Assembly (NCBI RefSeq): GCF_900169275.1
Contig: NZ_FXZC01000002.1
Coordinates: forward strand, 124,001 to 188,000
Source of the DNA: Brevibacterium casei CIP 102111
GTDB taxonomy: Bacteria; Actinomycetota; Actinomycetes; Actinomycetales; Brevibacteriaceae
DNA length: 64,000 bases
Direction: 5' to 3'
In this document: piece by piece, positions 56,958 to 64,000 of the stretch
Numbering within the stretch: position 1 is the first letter of the stretch
Layout of the letters: every line of letters starts with the position of its first letter
The notes under the pieces: generated by a model
Told to the model about the DNA's origin: nothing
Seen by the model: the letters and a program-made list of their open reading frames with translations, nothing else
Database searches by the model: none
Position numbers and translations under genes: made by a program

Positions 56958-58265
56958 GTGCCGACCGAGACCTCCGCACGCATCGCCCAGGCCTCCGGGC
57001 ACGTCGCGGACTACACCGCCCGCGACGAGGAGCGCTGGGTCATCGAACCGGCGAAGAACCCGCGCCGTTCGGCCTTCCAGCGCGACCGCGCCCGTGTGCT
57101 CCACTCCTCGGGGCTGCGCCGCCTCGGCGCGAAGACGCAGGTCGTCTCGCCCGGCACCGACGACTTCGTCCGCACCCGGCTCACCCACTCCCTCGAAGTC
57201 GCGCAGGTCGGCCGCGAACTCGCCCGCTACCTCGGCTGCGATCCCGACATCGTCGACACCGCATGCCTGAGCCACGACCTCGGGCACCCGCCCTTCGGCC
57301 ACCACGGGGAGACGATCCTCGACCGGCTGTGCGCCGACATCGGCGGCTTCGAAGGCAACGCGCAGACCCTGCGCCTCGTCACCCGCATCGAACCCAAGGT
57401 GCTTGCCCCCGATGGCCGACCCGCCGGGCTCAACCTCACCCGGGCCAGCCTCGACGCCCTGACGAAGTACCCGTGGCCGCGGGCCGAGGCCTCGGCCGGG
57501 CGACGCGATTCGGGAGTGCGGAAGTTCGGCGTCTACGACGACGACATCGCCGTCTTCGACTTCTACCGGGCCGGTGTCGTCAACGGTCGCCGCTGCCTCG
57601 AGGCCCAGGTCATGGATCTCGCCGACGACATCTCCTACTCGGTCCACGACGTCGAGGACGCGGTCGTCGCCGGGCACCTGCGCCTGAACGAGTTCACCGA
57701 TGACACCCGACGCGCGGAGCTCTTCGCGATCACCCGGCAGTGGTACCTGCCCGAGACCGACGATGCGGAGATGGACAAGGCGCTCACCCGCCTCCAGGCC
57801 GCCGCGTACTGGCCGGAGACCGAATTCGACGGCTCCCGCCGCGCCCAGGCCGCCCTCAAGCACATGACGAGCCAGCTCATCGGCCGCTTCGTCGGCGCCG
57901 CGGAGGCCGCGACCCGCGAGGAGTACGGGTGGGAGCCGCTCAACCGCTACCAGGCCTCCCTCGTCGTCCCCGAGTCCACGGCCGTGGAGATCGCCGTGCT
58001 CAAGGGGATGGCCACGCTCACGGTCATGGTCGCGGAGGACCGGCTGCGCCTCCACGACATCCAGGACACCGTCATCACCACGCTCGCCGAATGGTATGAC
58101 GCGCACCCGAGAGGGCTCGATCCGATGTTCGCCGCCGACCATGCGGAGGCCGCCGACGATGCGGCCCGACTGCGCGTCATCGCCGACCAGATCGCGTCCC
58201 TGACCGACCATTCGGCGTGGACGCTCTACCACCGGATCCAAGCCGGGGCGGGGGATCGTCTCTAG
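56958..58265 (+). CDS. dgt: Deoxyguanosinetriphosphate triphosphohydrolase-like HD protein
   Basis: The 435-residue protein has the HD-domain metal ligands in RTRLTHSLEVAQVGRELARYLG and ACLSHDLGHPPFGHHGE, with a later Asp in DLADDISYSVHDVEDAV, the pattern of Dgt/SAMHD-type dNTPases. It converts dNTPs to nucleosides and triphosphate and so limits nucleotide pools. GGGAGG precedes the GTG start, 2 bp after dusB. It lies directly before dnaG. Confidence 0.93.
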   Translation: MPTETSARIAQASGHVADYTARDEERWVIEPAKNPRRSAFQRDRARVLHSSGLRRLGAKTQVVSPGTDDFVRTRLTHSLEVAQVGRELARYLGCDPDIVDTACLSHDLGHPPFGHHGETILDRLCADIGGFEGNAQTLRLVTRIEPKVLAPDGRPAGLNLTRASLDALTKYPWPRAEASAGRRDSGVRKFGVYDDDIAVFDFYRAGVVNGRRCLEAQVMDLADDISYSVHDVEDAVVAGHLRLNEFTDDTRRAELFAITRQWYLPETDDAEMDKALTRLQAAAYWPETEFDGSRRAQAALKHMTSQLIGRFVGAAEAATREEYGWEPLNRYQASLVVPESTAVEIAVLKGMATLTVMVAEDRLRLHDIQDTVITTLAEWYDAHPRGLDPMFAADHAEAADDAARLRVIADQIASLTDHSAWTLYHRIQAGAGDRL

Positions 58266-58268
58266 ACC

Positions 58269-60272
58269 ATGGCCGGACTCATCAAGCGCGAGGACATCGA
58301 CGAGCTGCGCTCGCGCACGCGCCTCGACGAGGTCGTCGGCGAGTTCGTCACGCTCAAGACCGCGGGCATCGGCTCGCTCAAAGGCCTGTGCCCCTTCCAC
58401 GACGAGAAGACTCCCTCGTTCACCGTCCGCCCTCAGGTCGGGATGTACCACTGCTTCGGCTGCGGGGAATCCGGGGACGTCTTCACCTTCCTCCAGAAGG
58501 TCGAACAGCTCAGCTTCGTCGAGGCCGTCGAGATGCTCGCCGGGCGGATCGGGATGCACCTGCGCTACGAGGACGGCAAGGGCCCCGACCGGGAGCAGGC
58601 GAGCAGACGGCAGCGCCTGCTCGAGATGCACGAGGTCGCCGAGCGCTTCTTCGCCACCGCTCTGGGTGAGGACGCCGGGCAGATCGCCCGCGACTTCCTC
58701 GCCGAGAAGGGCTTCCCTCCCGGGGAGAACGCCCACTTCGGCATCGGCTTCGCCCCGAAGTCCTGGGATGCGCTCACCTCCCACCTGCGCCGGGCCGGCT
58801 TCAGCGATGAGGAGATCCTCGCGGCCGGGCTCGCGAGCGAAGGCAGCCGGGGCATCTACGACCGGTTCCGCGGGCGGGTGATGTGGCCGATCAAGGACAT
58901 GACGGGTCGGACGATCGGCTTCGGGGCGAGGCGGCTCTTCGACGACGATCAGGGCCCGAAGTACCTCAACACCCCGGAGACCGCGCTCTACCACAAGAAC
59001 CAGGTCCTCTACGGCCTCGACCTCGCCAAGCGCGACATCGCGAAGACCAAACGCGTCGTCATCGTCGAGGGCTACACCGATGTCATGGCCGCCCATCTCG
59101 CCGGCGTCACCCAGGCCGTCGCGACGTGCGGCACGGCCTTCGGCGCCGAACATGTCAAGATCGTCCGCCGCCTCATCGGCGACGATCCGAGCGCGCAGGT
59201 CGTCTTCACCTTCGATGGCGACGAGGCCGGGCAGAAGGCGGCGCTCAAGGCCTTCGAGTTCGAATCCGAGTTCACCGCGCAGACCTTCGTCGCCGTCGAA
59301 CCCTCGGGCCTCGACCCCAACGACCTGCGCCTGGAGAAGGGCGATGCCGCGATCCGAGAGCTCATCGAGGGCCGCAGACCCCTCTTCGAGTTCGTCATCA
59401 CCACCGCGATCGCCCAGTACGACCTCGACACCGTCGAGGGCCGCATCGCCGCCGTCCGGGCCAGCGCCGAGGTGCTTGCCGGGATCCGCGACCGAAACAG
59501 CCTCAGCCACTACCACCGTTTCGTCGCCGGTCGCATCGGCGTCGACATCGCCGAGGTGGAGGCTGCCGTGAAGACCGCCCGCCGACACCCGCGTGCCTCC
59601 GCATCGGACCGGGGTCGGCAGTCGGGATCCGAGAACGCTCGGACCGCCGGCCGTCCGGGTCCGAGCAGCGCTTCCGGTGCGAACGGGGCCGGCGGTCCGG
59701 GGGATTCCGCGGGCGGCGGTGGTCGGCCGGGGGCGCCGGGCGAGGACGGCATCGAATACGTCTACGACGAGCGCCCCGACGTCTCCAACCTCTCCGCCCC
59801 GATCACCCCGACGCGCCTGAAGACGGAGAAGGGCGCGCTCATGGTCGCTCTCCAGCATCCGGAGTTCGTCAACGCGAAGCTCTTCGACTCGCTCTCTGCC
59901 CACGCATTCGAGCATCCCGGGTACCGCCGGGTCCAAGCCGTGCTCAGCGCGGCGGGAGGACTGCGCGCGGGAGCCGCCGACCCCGGGCGGTGGGTGGAGA
60001 CCGTCATGGACGCCAGCGATGAGGACCTCAAGCCCGGCATCGCCCAGCTCCTCGTCACCCCGCTGCCCGTGTCCGAGGGAATGGGCGCCGAGAAGTTCGC
60101 CCAGGGCATCGTCGCGAAGCTCTTCGACTATGACCTCGAGAGGATCGCGAAGGAACTCCACTCGCGCCTCCAGCGACAGTCCGCCACGGACGCCGAGGCG
60201 CAGACCGCGCTGCTGCGCCAGCTCCAGGTGCTTGAGCAGCACCGGGTGCGCCTGCGCGAACTCATGGCCTGA
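58269..60272 (+). CDS. dnaG: DNA primase
   Basis: The 667-residue DnaG has the N-terminal zinc finger with Cys41, His44, Cys62 and Cys65 (CPFHDEKTPSF, YHCFGCGES), the catalytic core with KYLNTPETALYHKNQVLYGLD, and the TOPRIM domain with VVIVEGYTDVMAAH and FTFDGDEAGQKAA. A Gly/Pro-rich linker at about 440-490 precedes the C-terminal helicase-interaction domain (about 510-667). It makes the RNA primers at the replication fork. The ATG is 3 bp after the dgt stop. The 60273-60507 gap contains direct CCGCGATCGC repeats and a GCGGAG/CTCCGC hairpin. Confidence 0.97.
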   Translation: MAGLIKREDIDELRSRTRLDEVVGEFVTLKTAGIGSLKGLCPFHDEKTPSFTVRPQVGMYHCFGCGESGDVFTFLQKVEQLSFVEAVEMLAGRIGMHLRYEDGKGPDREQASRRQRLLEMHEVAERFFATALGEDAGQIARDFLAEKGFPPGENAHFGIGFAPKSWDALTSHLRRAGFSDEEILAAGLASEGSRGIYDRFRGRVMWPIKDMTGRTIGFGARRLFDDDQGPKYLNTPETALYHKNQVLYGLDLAKRDIAKTKRVVIVEGYTDVMAAHLAGVTQAVATCGTAFGAEHVKIVRRLIGDDPSAQVVFTFDGDEAGQKAALKAFEFESEFTAQTFVAVEPSGLDPNDLRLEKGDAAIRELIEGRRPLFEFVITTAIAQYDLDTVEGRIAAVRASAEVLAGIRDRNSLSHYHRFVAGRIGVDIAEVEAAVKTARRHPRASASDRGRQSGSENARTAGRPGPSSASGANGAGGPGDSAGGGGRPGAPGEDGIEYVYDERPDVSNLSAPITPTRLKTEKGALMVALQHPEFVNAKLFDSLSAHAFEHPGYRRVQAVLSAAGGLRAGAADPGRWVETVMDASDEDLKPGIAQLLVTPLPVSEGMGAEKFAQGIVAKLFDYDLERIAKELHSRLQRQSATDAEAQTALLRQLQVLEQHRVRLRELMA

Positions 60273-60460
60273 CTCGGACTCTGTCACCAGGCTCCGACAT
60301 CCCGCGGAGGACTCCGCAGCGCCGTCACCCGCGATCGCCCGACCCCGCGATCGCTCACTCGAGCAGCGACCCAGCGCGCGTTCGCGGCCGCCCGCGAACT
60401 CCCGAATCCTCGAATCCTGAACGTCCCGTCGGCGTTCGGGCGTGAAATACTGCACAGTTG

Positions 60461-60502
60461 CAATTTTGCAGTTGATGAAAAGTTGCAGATGGTGCAAAAT
60501 TG
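60461..60502 (+). promoter_or_regulatory. tetR promoter and operator (inverted repeat), leaderless
   Basis: TTGATG (60472-60477) and CAAAAT (60495-60500) are spaced by 17 bp, and ATG 60508 lies 7 nt after the -10 box. CAATTTTGCA (60461-60470) and TGCAAAATTG (60493-60502) are perfect 10-bp complements that bracket the promoter, with TTGCAG and GTTGCAG between them. A TetR dimer bound to this symmetry would block the -10 box. Confidence 0.65.
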
Positions 60503-60507
60503 AGGGC

Positions 60508-61146
60508 ATGACTGACCACGAATCGCTGCGGACGAAGAAGGCGCGAGCGACCCGCACCGCGCTCCACGAAGCGGCGATCACCCGTGTCCTCGACGAGGGA
60601 CTCGACTCGGTGACGGTGGCGATGATCGCCGCCGACGCGGGGGTGTCTCCGCGGACCTTCTTCAACTACTTCCAGACGAAGGAGGACGCGATCGTCGGCC
60701 TCGACGTCTCGACCATCGACACCCAGCTGGTGCGCGACTATGTCGAATCCGACACCGGCATCGAGTCCCTGGCCGAGGACACGGCGAACTTCGTGCGCGA
60801 AGCGCTCCTCGTCGGCACGGACCCGCGGCTCTCGGTGCGCAGGCGGCAGCTCTTCGCCGCGTATCCGGAGCTCGTGACCAAGCGGTTCGAACAGGTCGAG
60901 GCGCTCGAGGAACTCGTCTCCGAGCACGTGCTCGCACGGCTCAAGCACCTCGGCCAGGAGTTCTCGTCCGAGGACTCCGCCTGGCGCAGCGCGCGGATGC
61001 TCACCCAACTGTGCATGGTCCCGCTCCAGCACGCTGCGCGGGTGGTCAAGCGCACGCCCGACCTCGCCGCCGACCCCGACGGCACGAAGAACGTCTACGA
61101 CGACTCCTTGGGGCTCTTCCTCAAGGTGCTCGAGCGACTGAGATGA
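60508..61146 (+). CDS. TetR-family repressor of the adjacent MFS exporter
   Basis: The 212-residue protein has a helix-turn-helix at about 10-55 (RTALHEAAITRVLDEGLDSVTVAMIAADAGVSPRTFFNYFQTKEDAIVG), with the recognition helix SPRTFFNYF typical of AcrR-like TetR proteins. The stop overlaps the MFS start (ATGA), so repressor and exporter are one operon. The A/T-rich palindrome over the promoter is the probable operator. The inducer would be a substrate of the exporter. Confidence 0.9.
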   Translation: MTDHESLRTKKARATRTALHEAAITRVLDEGLDSVTVAMIAADAGVSPRTFFNYFQTKEDAIVGLDVSTIDTQLVRDYVESDTGIESLAEDTANFVREALLVGTDPRLSVRRRQLFAAYPELVTKRFEQVEALEELVSEHVLARLKHLGQEFSSEDSAWRSARMLTQLCMVPLQHAARVVKRTPDLAADPDGTKNVYDDSLGLFLKVLERLR

Positions 61147-62906
61147 AAGCTGAGATGAGAAGCAACAACGACCTGAGGACCGGGGACATGACGACCTCAC
61201 CGGGCAACCACAGCAACGACACGCAGCCGATGACCACCTCGGCGATCATCCTCCTCTTCGTGGGACTGATGATCGCGATGTTCATGTTCTCCCTCAACCA
61301 GACCGTGCTCGCCACGGCGCTGCCGACGATCGTCGGCGAACTCGACGGAGTCGACCAGATGCTCTGGGTGTCGACGGCCTTCATGCTCGCCTCGACGATC
61401 ATGATGCCCATCTACGGCAAGGTCGGCGACCTCTTTGGCCGCAAGCCGCTGTTCATGTTCGCGATCTGCTGCTTCCTCGCCGGATCGGTCTTCGCCCTCG
61501 TCGCGAACGAGATGTCGACGCTCATCCTCGGCCGTGTCCTCCAGGGCATCGGCGGCGGCGGAATGATGATCCTCTCGCAGTCGATCATCGCCTCTGTGGT
61601 GCCGGCCCGCGAGCGCGGGAAGTACATGGGCATCATGGGCTCCGCATTCGCCGTCTCCTCGGTCGCCGGCCCCCTCATCGGCGGGTGGCTCACCGAAGGG
61701 CCCGGCTGGCGCTGGGCGTTCGCGATCAACTTCCCGCTCGGAGCCGTCGCGCTCATCGCCGCAGCGGTCTTCCTCAAGATCCCCAAACACACGCACGGCC
61801 CCCGCCCGAAGATCGACGTCGGTGGCATGGCCCTCATCTCGATCGTCACCTCCTGCATCGTCCTCGTCTCCGCGTGGGGCGGCCACGACTACGAGTGGGG
61901 CTCCTGGCAGATCAACGGACTCATCGTCGTCGGTGCCCTCGCGACCGTCGCCTTCGTCATCGTCGAATCCAAGGTGAGCGAGCCGGTCATCCCGCTGAGA
62001 CTCTTCGTCAACCGCGACTTCCTGCTCTCGACGATCGCCGGCCTCTTCATCGGTGTGAGCATGTTCGGCGTTCTCTCCTACATGCCGACCTACCTGCAGA
62101 TGGTCCACGGCATCGACGCGACCGTGGCCGGACTGATGATGGTCCCGATGATGGGCACGATGCTCCTCTCCTCGACCCTCATCGGCTTCGTCGTCGCACG
62201 GACCGGAAGGTACAAGCGCTACCCGCTCATCGGCATCCTCCTCATCGGTGCCTCCCTCGTCCTCCTCTCGACGCTCAAGGCCGACAGCCCCGCGTGGGAG
62301 CCGATGGTCGGCCTCGCGCTCCTCGGCCTCGGCCTCGGCCTGAGCATGCAGATCCTCGTGCTCGTCGTCCAGAATGCCTTCCCCGTCGAGATGGTCGGCA
62401 CCGCGACGGCTGCGAACAACTACTTCCGCCAGGTCGGAGCGACCCTGGGCATGGCGTTCATCGGCTCGGTGTTCACCCAGCGTCTGCTTGAGAACATCAA
62501 GGCCGGGATGACCGACCTCGCCGCCGCCTCACCGGACGCGCAGCCGCCTCAGGTCTCCTCGACGGGTCTGACCCCGCAGATCGTCTCCCAGATGCCCGAA
62601 CCCCTGCACACCCTCATCATCACCTCGTACAACGACGCACTCGTGCCCCTCTTCCTCTGGGTGGCTCCGCTTGCCTTCGCCGGCTTCGTCATTCTCCTCT
62701 TCCTGCCGAACACGCCGTTGGCGAAGACGCTGAAGAAGGACACGACGAGCCGTGAGCACGTCCTCGTCCCTGAGGGCGCCGAGGTTGCCGCAGCGACCCC
62801 GGCATCGGATAGTCTGAGTCTGCCGACGATCACGAAAGCTTCCGCGGATGACGACACTGACGATTCTCACGACACCCCAGGACGGGGTTCCCGACCGCCT
62901 GCGTGA
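61143..62906 (+). CDS. MFS drug exporter, DHA2 (EmrB/QacA) family
   Basis: With ATG 61143 (overlapping the tetR stop) the product is 587 residues; ATG 61188 after a GAGG is an alternative. About 14 hydrophobic helices are seen. LNQTVLATALPTIVGELDG and WVSTAFMLASTIMMPIYGKVGDLFGRKPLF are the motifs of DHA2 exporters, and GWRWAFAINFPLG is motif C. It uses the proton gradient to expel drugs or toxic compounds. The acidic C-terminal tail (about 555-587) overlaps the next gene by 59 bp. Confidence 0.9.
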   Translation: MKAEMRSNNDLRTGDMTTSPGNHSNDTQPMTTSAIILLFVGLMIAMFMFSLNQTVLATALPTIVGELDGVDQMLWVSTAFMLASTIMMPIYGKVGDLFGRKPLFMFAICCFLAGSVFALVANEMSTLILGRVLQGIGGGGMMILSQSIIASVVPARERGKYMGIMGSAFAVSSVAGPLIGGWLTEGPGWRWAFAINFPLGAVALIAAAVFLKIPKHTHGPRPKIDVGGMALISIVTSCIVLVSAWGGHDYEWGSWQINGLIVVGALATVAFVIVESKVSEPVIPLRLFVNRDFLLSTIAGLFIGVSMFGVLSYMPTYLQMVHGIDATVAGLMMVPMMGTMLLSSTLIGFVVARTGRYKRYPLIGILLIGASLVLLSTLKADSPAWEPMVGLALLGLGLGLSMQILVLVVQNAFPVEMVGTATAANNYFRQVGATLGMAFIGSVFTQRLLENIKAGMTDLAAASPDAQPPQVSSTGLTPQIVSQMPEPLHTLIITSYNDALVPLFLWVAPLAFAGFVILLFLPNTPLAKTLKKDTTSREHVLVPEGAEVAAATPASDSLSLPTITKASADDDTDDSHDTPGRGSRPPA

Positions 62907-63816
62907 CCTCGGGGACCTCGAGGACGTCGAGGTCCGCGTCGCCGCCAGTGCCGATGAGCTCGGCGACGCTCTGCCGGGCACCGATGTGCTCCTGCTCTGG
63001 GACTTCTTCTCCACGGCGCTGGCCGGACAGTTCCACCGTGCCGACGACCTCGCCTGGGTCCACGTGGCCGCCGCCGGAGTCGACTCGCTGCTCTTCGACG
63101 ACCTGATCGACTCCGACGTCGTCGTCACGAACGCCCGCGGCGTCTTCGACCGGCCGATCGCCGAGTTCGTCCTCGGCTTCCTGCTCCTCCACGCGAAGTC
63201 GCTGGCGGCCGTCCTCGCCGACCAGCGTCGTCAGGCGTGGAACCGCCAGTCGACCTCCGACCTCTCAGGCACGCGGGCGCTCGTGGTCGGGACCGGGGCG
63301 ATCGGACGCGAGATCGCGCACGTGCTCCGCGCGCTCGACGTCGAGGTCGTCGGAGCCGGCAGTCACGCGCGAGGCGGTGACCCCGACTTCGGCACGATCA
63401 TCGATTCGGGCGAGCTCGCCGCCCACGTGTCCGGCTTCGACTGGATCATCGACATCGCCCCGCTCACCGAACGCACCGAGCGCCTCTTCGACGCCTCCGT
63501 GTTCACAGCGATGGATCCCCACGCATTCTTCGTCAACGTCGGCCGCGGCGCGACCGTCGACACCGCCGCCCTCGTCGACGCCCTCGCTGCGGGATCGATC
63601 GCCGGTGCCGCCCTCGATGTCGTCGACGTCGAACCGCTGCCGGCCGACCACCCGCTGTGGGAGTGCGAGAACGTCGTCATCAGCCCGCACATGTCCGGAG
63701 ACACCCACGGGTGGCGCCAGCGGTTGGAGGATCAGTTCCTCGAGCTCTTCGCCCTCCACCGGCAGGGCACTCCGTTTCCCCACACCGTCGACAAGAAGGC
63801 AGGGTTCGTCCGATGA
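62848..63816 (+). CDS. D-isomer-specific 2-hydroxyacid dehydrogenase family protein
   Basis: The 322-residue protein has the NAD-binding fold with ALVVGTGAIGREIAHVLRAL and the catalytic set: Arg in FVNVGRGATVDTAAL, Glu in DVVDVEPLPADHPLW, His in NVVISPHMSGDTHGWRQR. The family reduces 2-oxoacids to D-2-hydroxyacids or the reverse. The substrate cannot be named. It overlaps the MFS gene by 59 bp in another frame; a TAGTCT box at 62810-62815 inside the MFS tail could be its own promoter. The following gene overlaps it by ATGA. Confidence 0.87.
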   Translation: MTTLTILTTPQDGVPDRLRDLGDLEDVEVRVAASADELGDALPGTDVLLLWDFFSTALAGQFHRADDLAWVHVAAAGVDSLLFDDLIDSDVVVTNARGVFDRPIAEFVLGFLLLHAKSLAAVLADQRRQAWNRQSTSDLSGTRALVVGTGAIGREIAHVLRALDVEVVGAGSHARGGDPDFGTIIDSGELAAHVSGFDWIIDIAPLTERTERLFDASVFTAMDPHAFFVNVGRGATVDTAALVDALAAGSIAGAALDVVDVEPLPADHPLWECENVVISPHMSGDTHGWRQRLEDQFLELFALHRQGTPFPHTVDKKAGFVR

Positions 63817-64000
63817 GCACGATCGACGGCGACGCCGAACGCAGCTATCTCGCCCGGGTTCTCGCCGAGCTCACGGCGATCAGGCGTGCGCGGCTGCTGA
63901 GCATGCTCGTCCTCGCCGTCGCCATGCTCGTCGCCGGGCTCGGCGCCGCACTGCAGGCACAGGGGGAGAGGATCGATGCCGTGCTCCTCTTCTCCGCCTT
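63813..64000 (+). CDS. Membrane protein, 3' end beyond the window
   Basis: Only 62 codons are visible, starting MSTIDGDAERSYLARVLAELTAIRRARLLSML and followed by one hydrophobic helix (LVLAVAMLVAGLGAAL) and a second starting at the edge. The ATG overlaps the stop of the dehydrogenase gene (ATGA), so the two are co-translated. The family cannot be judged from this fragment. Confidence 0.6.
   Translation, partial: MSTIDGDAERSYLARVLAELTAIRRARLLSMLVLAVAMLVAGLGAALQAQGERIDAVLLFSA

Overview
The window is GC-rich (roughly 70% G+C by eye) chromosomal DNA from an actinobacterium. The evidence is actinobacterial-only families (SepH, DUF4193, DUF3093, DUF3710, DUF3000), LGFP cell-wall repeats, a fused CydDC and a coproporphyrin-dependent heme pathway. 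Gene order from dut to hemQ follows the Mycobacterium tuberculosis Rv2697c-Rv2676c neighbourhood. A member of the Micrococcales such as Brevibacterium is my best guess from the mix of genes, but the genus is inference. No rRNA, tRNA, prophage, CRISPR array or complete insertion sequence was found. Nearly all of the window is core housekeeping DNA, with a few accessory islands.

Layout. 1-4315: end of cydB and the fused exporter cydDC. 4290-7101: sepH, then hemH and a small acidic protein. 7392-14859: DUF4193, DUF3093, dut, DUF3710, an OB-fold protein, two TrkA-type potassium regulators, an APC permease and a TRAM/TrmA-type RNA methyltransferase. 15313-20753: acnA with a palindromic operator, a 700-bp non-coding stretch holding a 172-bp tandem repeat, then dxs. 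20783-23156 (minus): DUF3000-rnd-kinase operon. 23348-26531: hemE-hemG(cgoX)-hemQ(chdC) operon, coupled by ATGA overlaps. 26665-28461: small unknown, OhrR-type MarR, GNAT, msrB. 28603-38573: hydrolase and cell-envelope genes (alpha/beta hydrolase, penicillin acylase, DUF817, LGFP amidase, a sugar/NAD epimerase-like protein, a RibD-C reductase, an L,D-transpeptidase-like lipoprotein, a DUF6636-like membrane protein). 38710-42168: leuA with a candidate leader peptide, recO, uppS. 42545-46043: DEAD-box helicase and glyS. 46195-51471: Lrp regulator, aminotransferase, DoeA-like hydrolase, TetR and FAD monooxygenase. 51780-55786: lactate permease, XRE-cupin regulator and an ABC-F gene broken by one in-frame TGA. 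55783-60272: dusB-dgt-dnaG. 60508-64000: TetR-MFS efflux pair, a D-2-hydroxyacid dehydrogenase and a truncated membrane gene.

How the genes work together. hemE, hemG and hemQ, together with hemH 17 kb away, supply the late coproporphyrin route to heme b, and cydB/cydDC serve a heme-bearing bd oxidase. dxs and uppS start and finish polyprenyl carrier synthesis. dnaG, dgt, recO and dut serve DNA replication and nucleotide hygiene.

The most striking feature is how many genes appear leaderless: a TANNNT-like -10 box lies only 6-8 nt before an ATG or GTG. The other notable signals are a probable leucine leader peptide with competing stems before leuA, the 172-bp tandem repeat after acnA, a 112-bp element with perfect 15-bp inverted ends that supplies the uppS stop codon, a frequent CGCCTCGGCG motif in intergenic DNA, and a Shine-Dalgarno-masking inverted repeat before the broken ABC-F gene.
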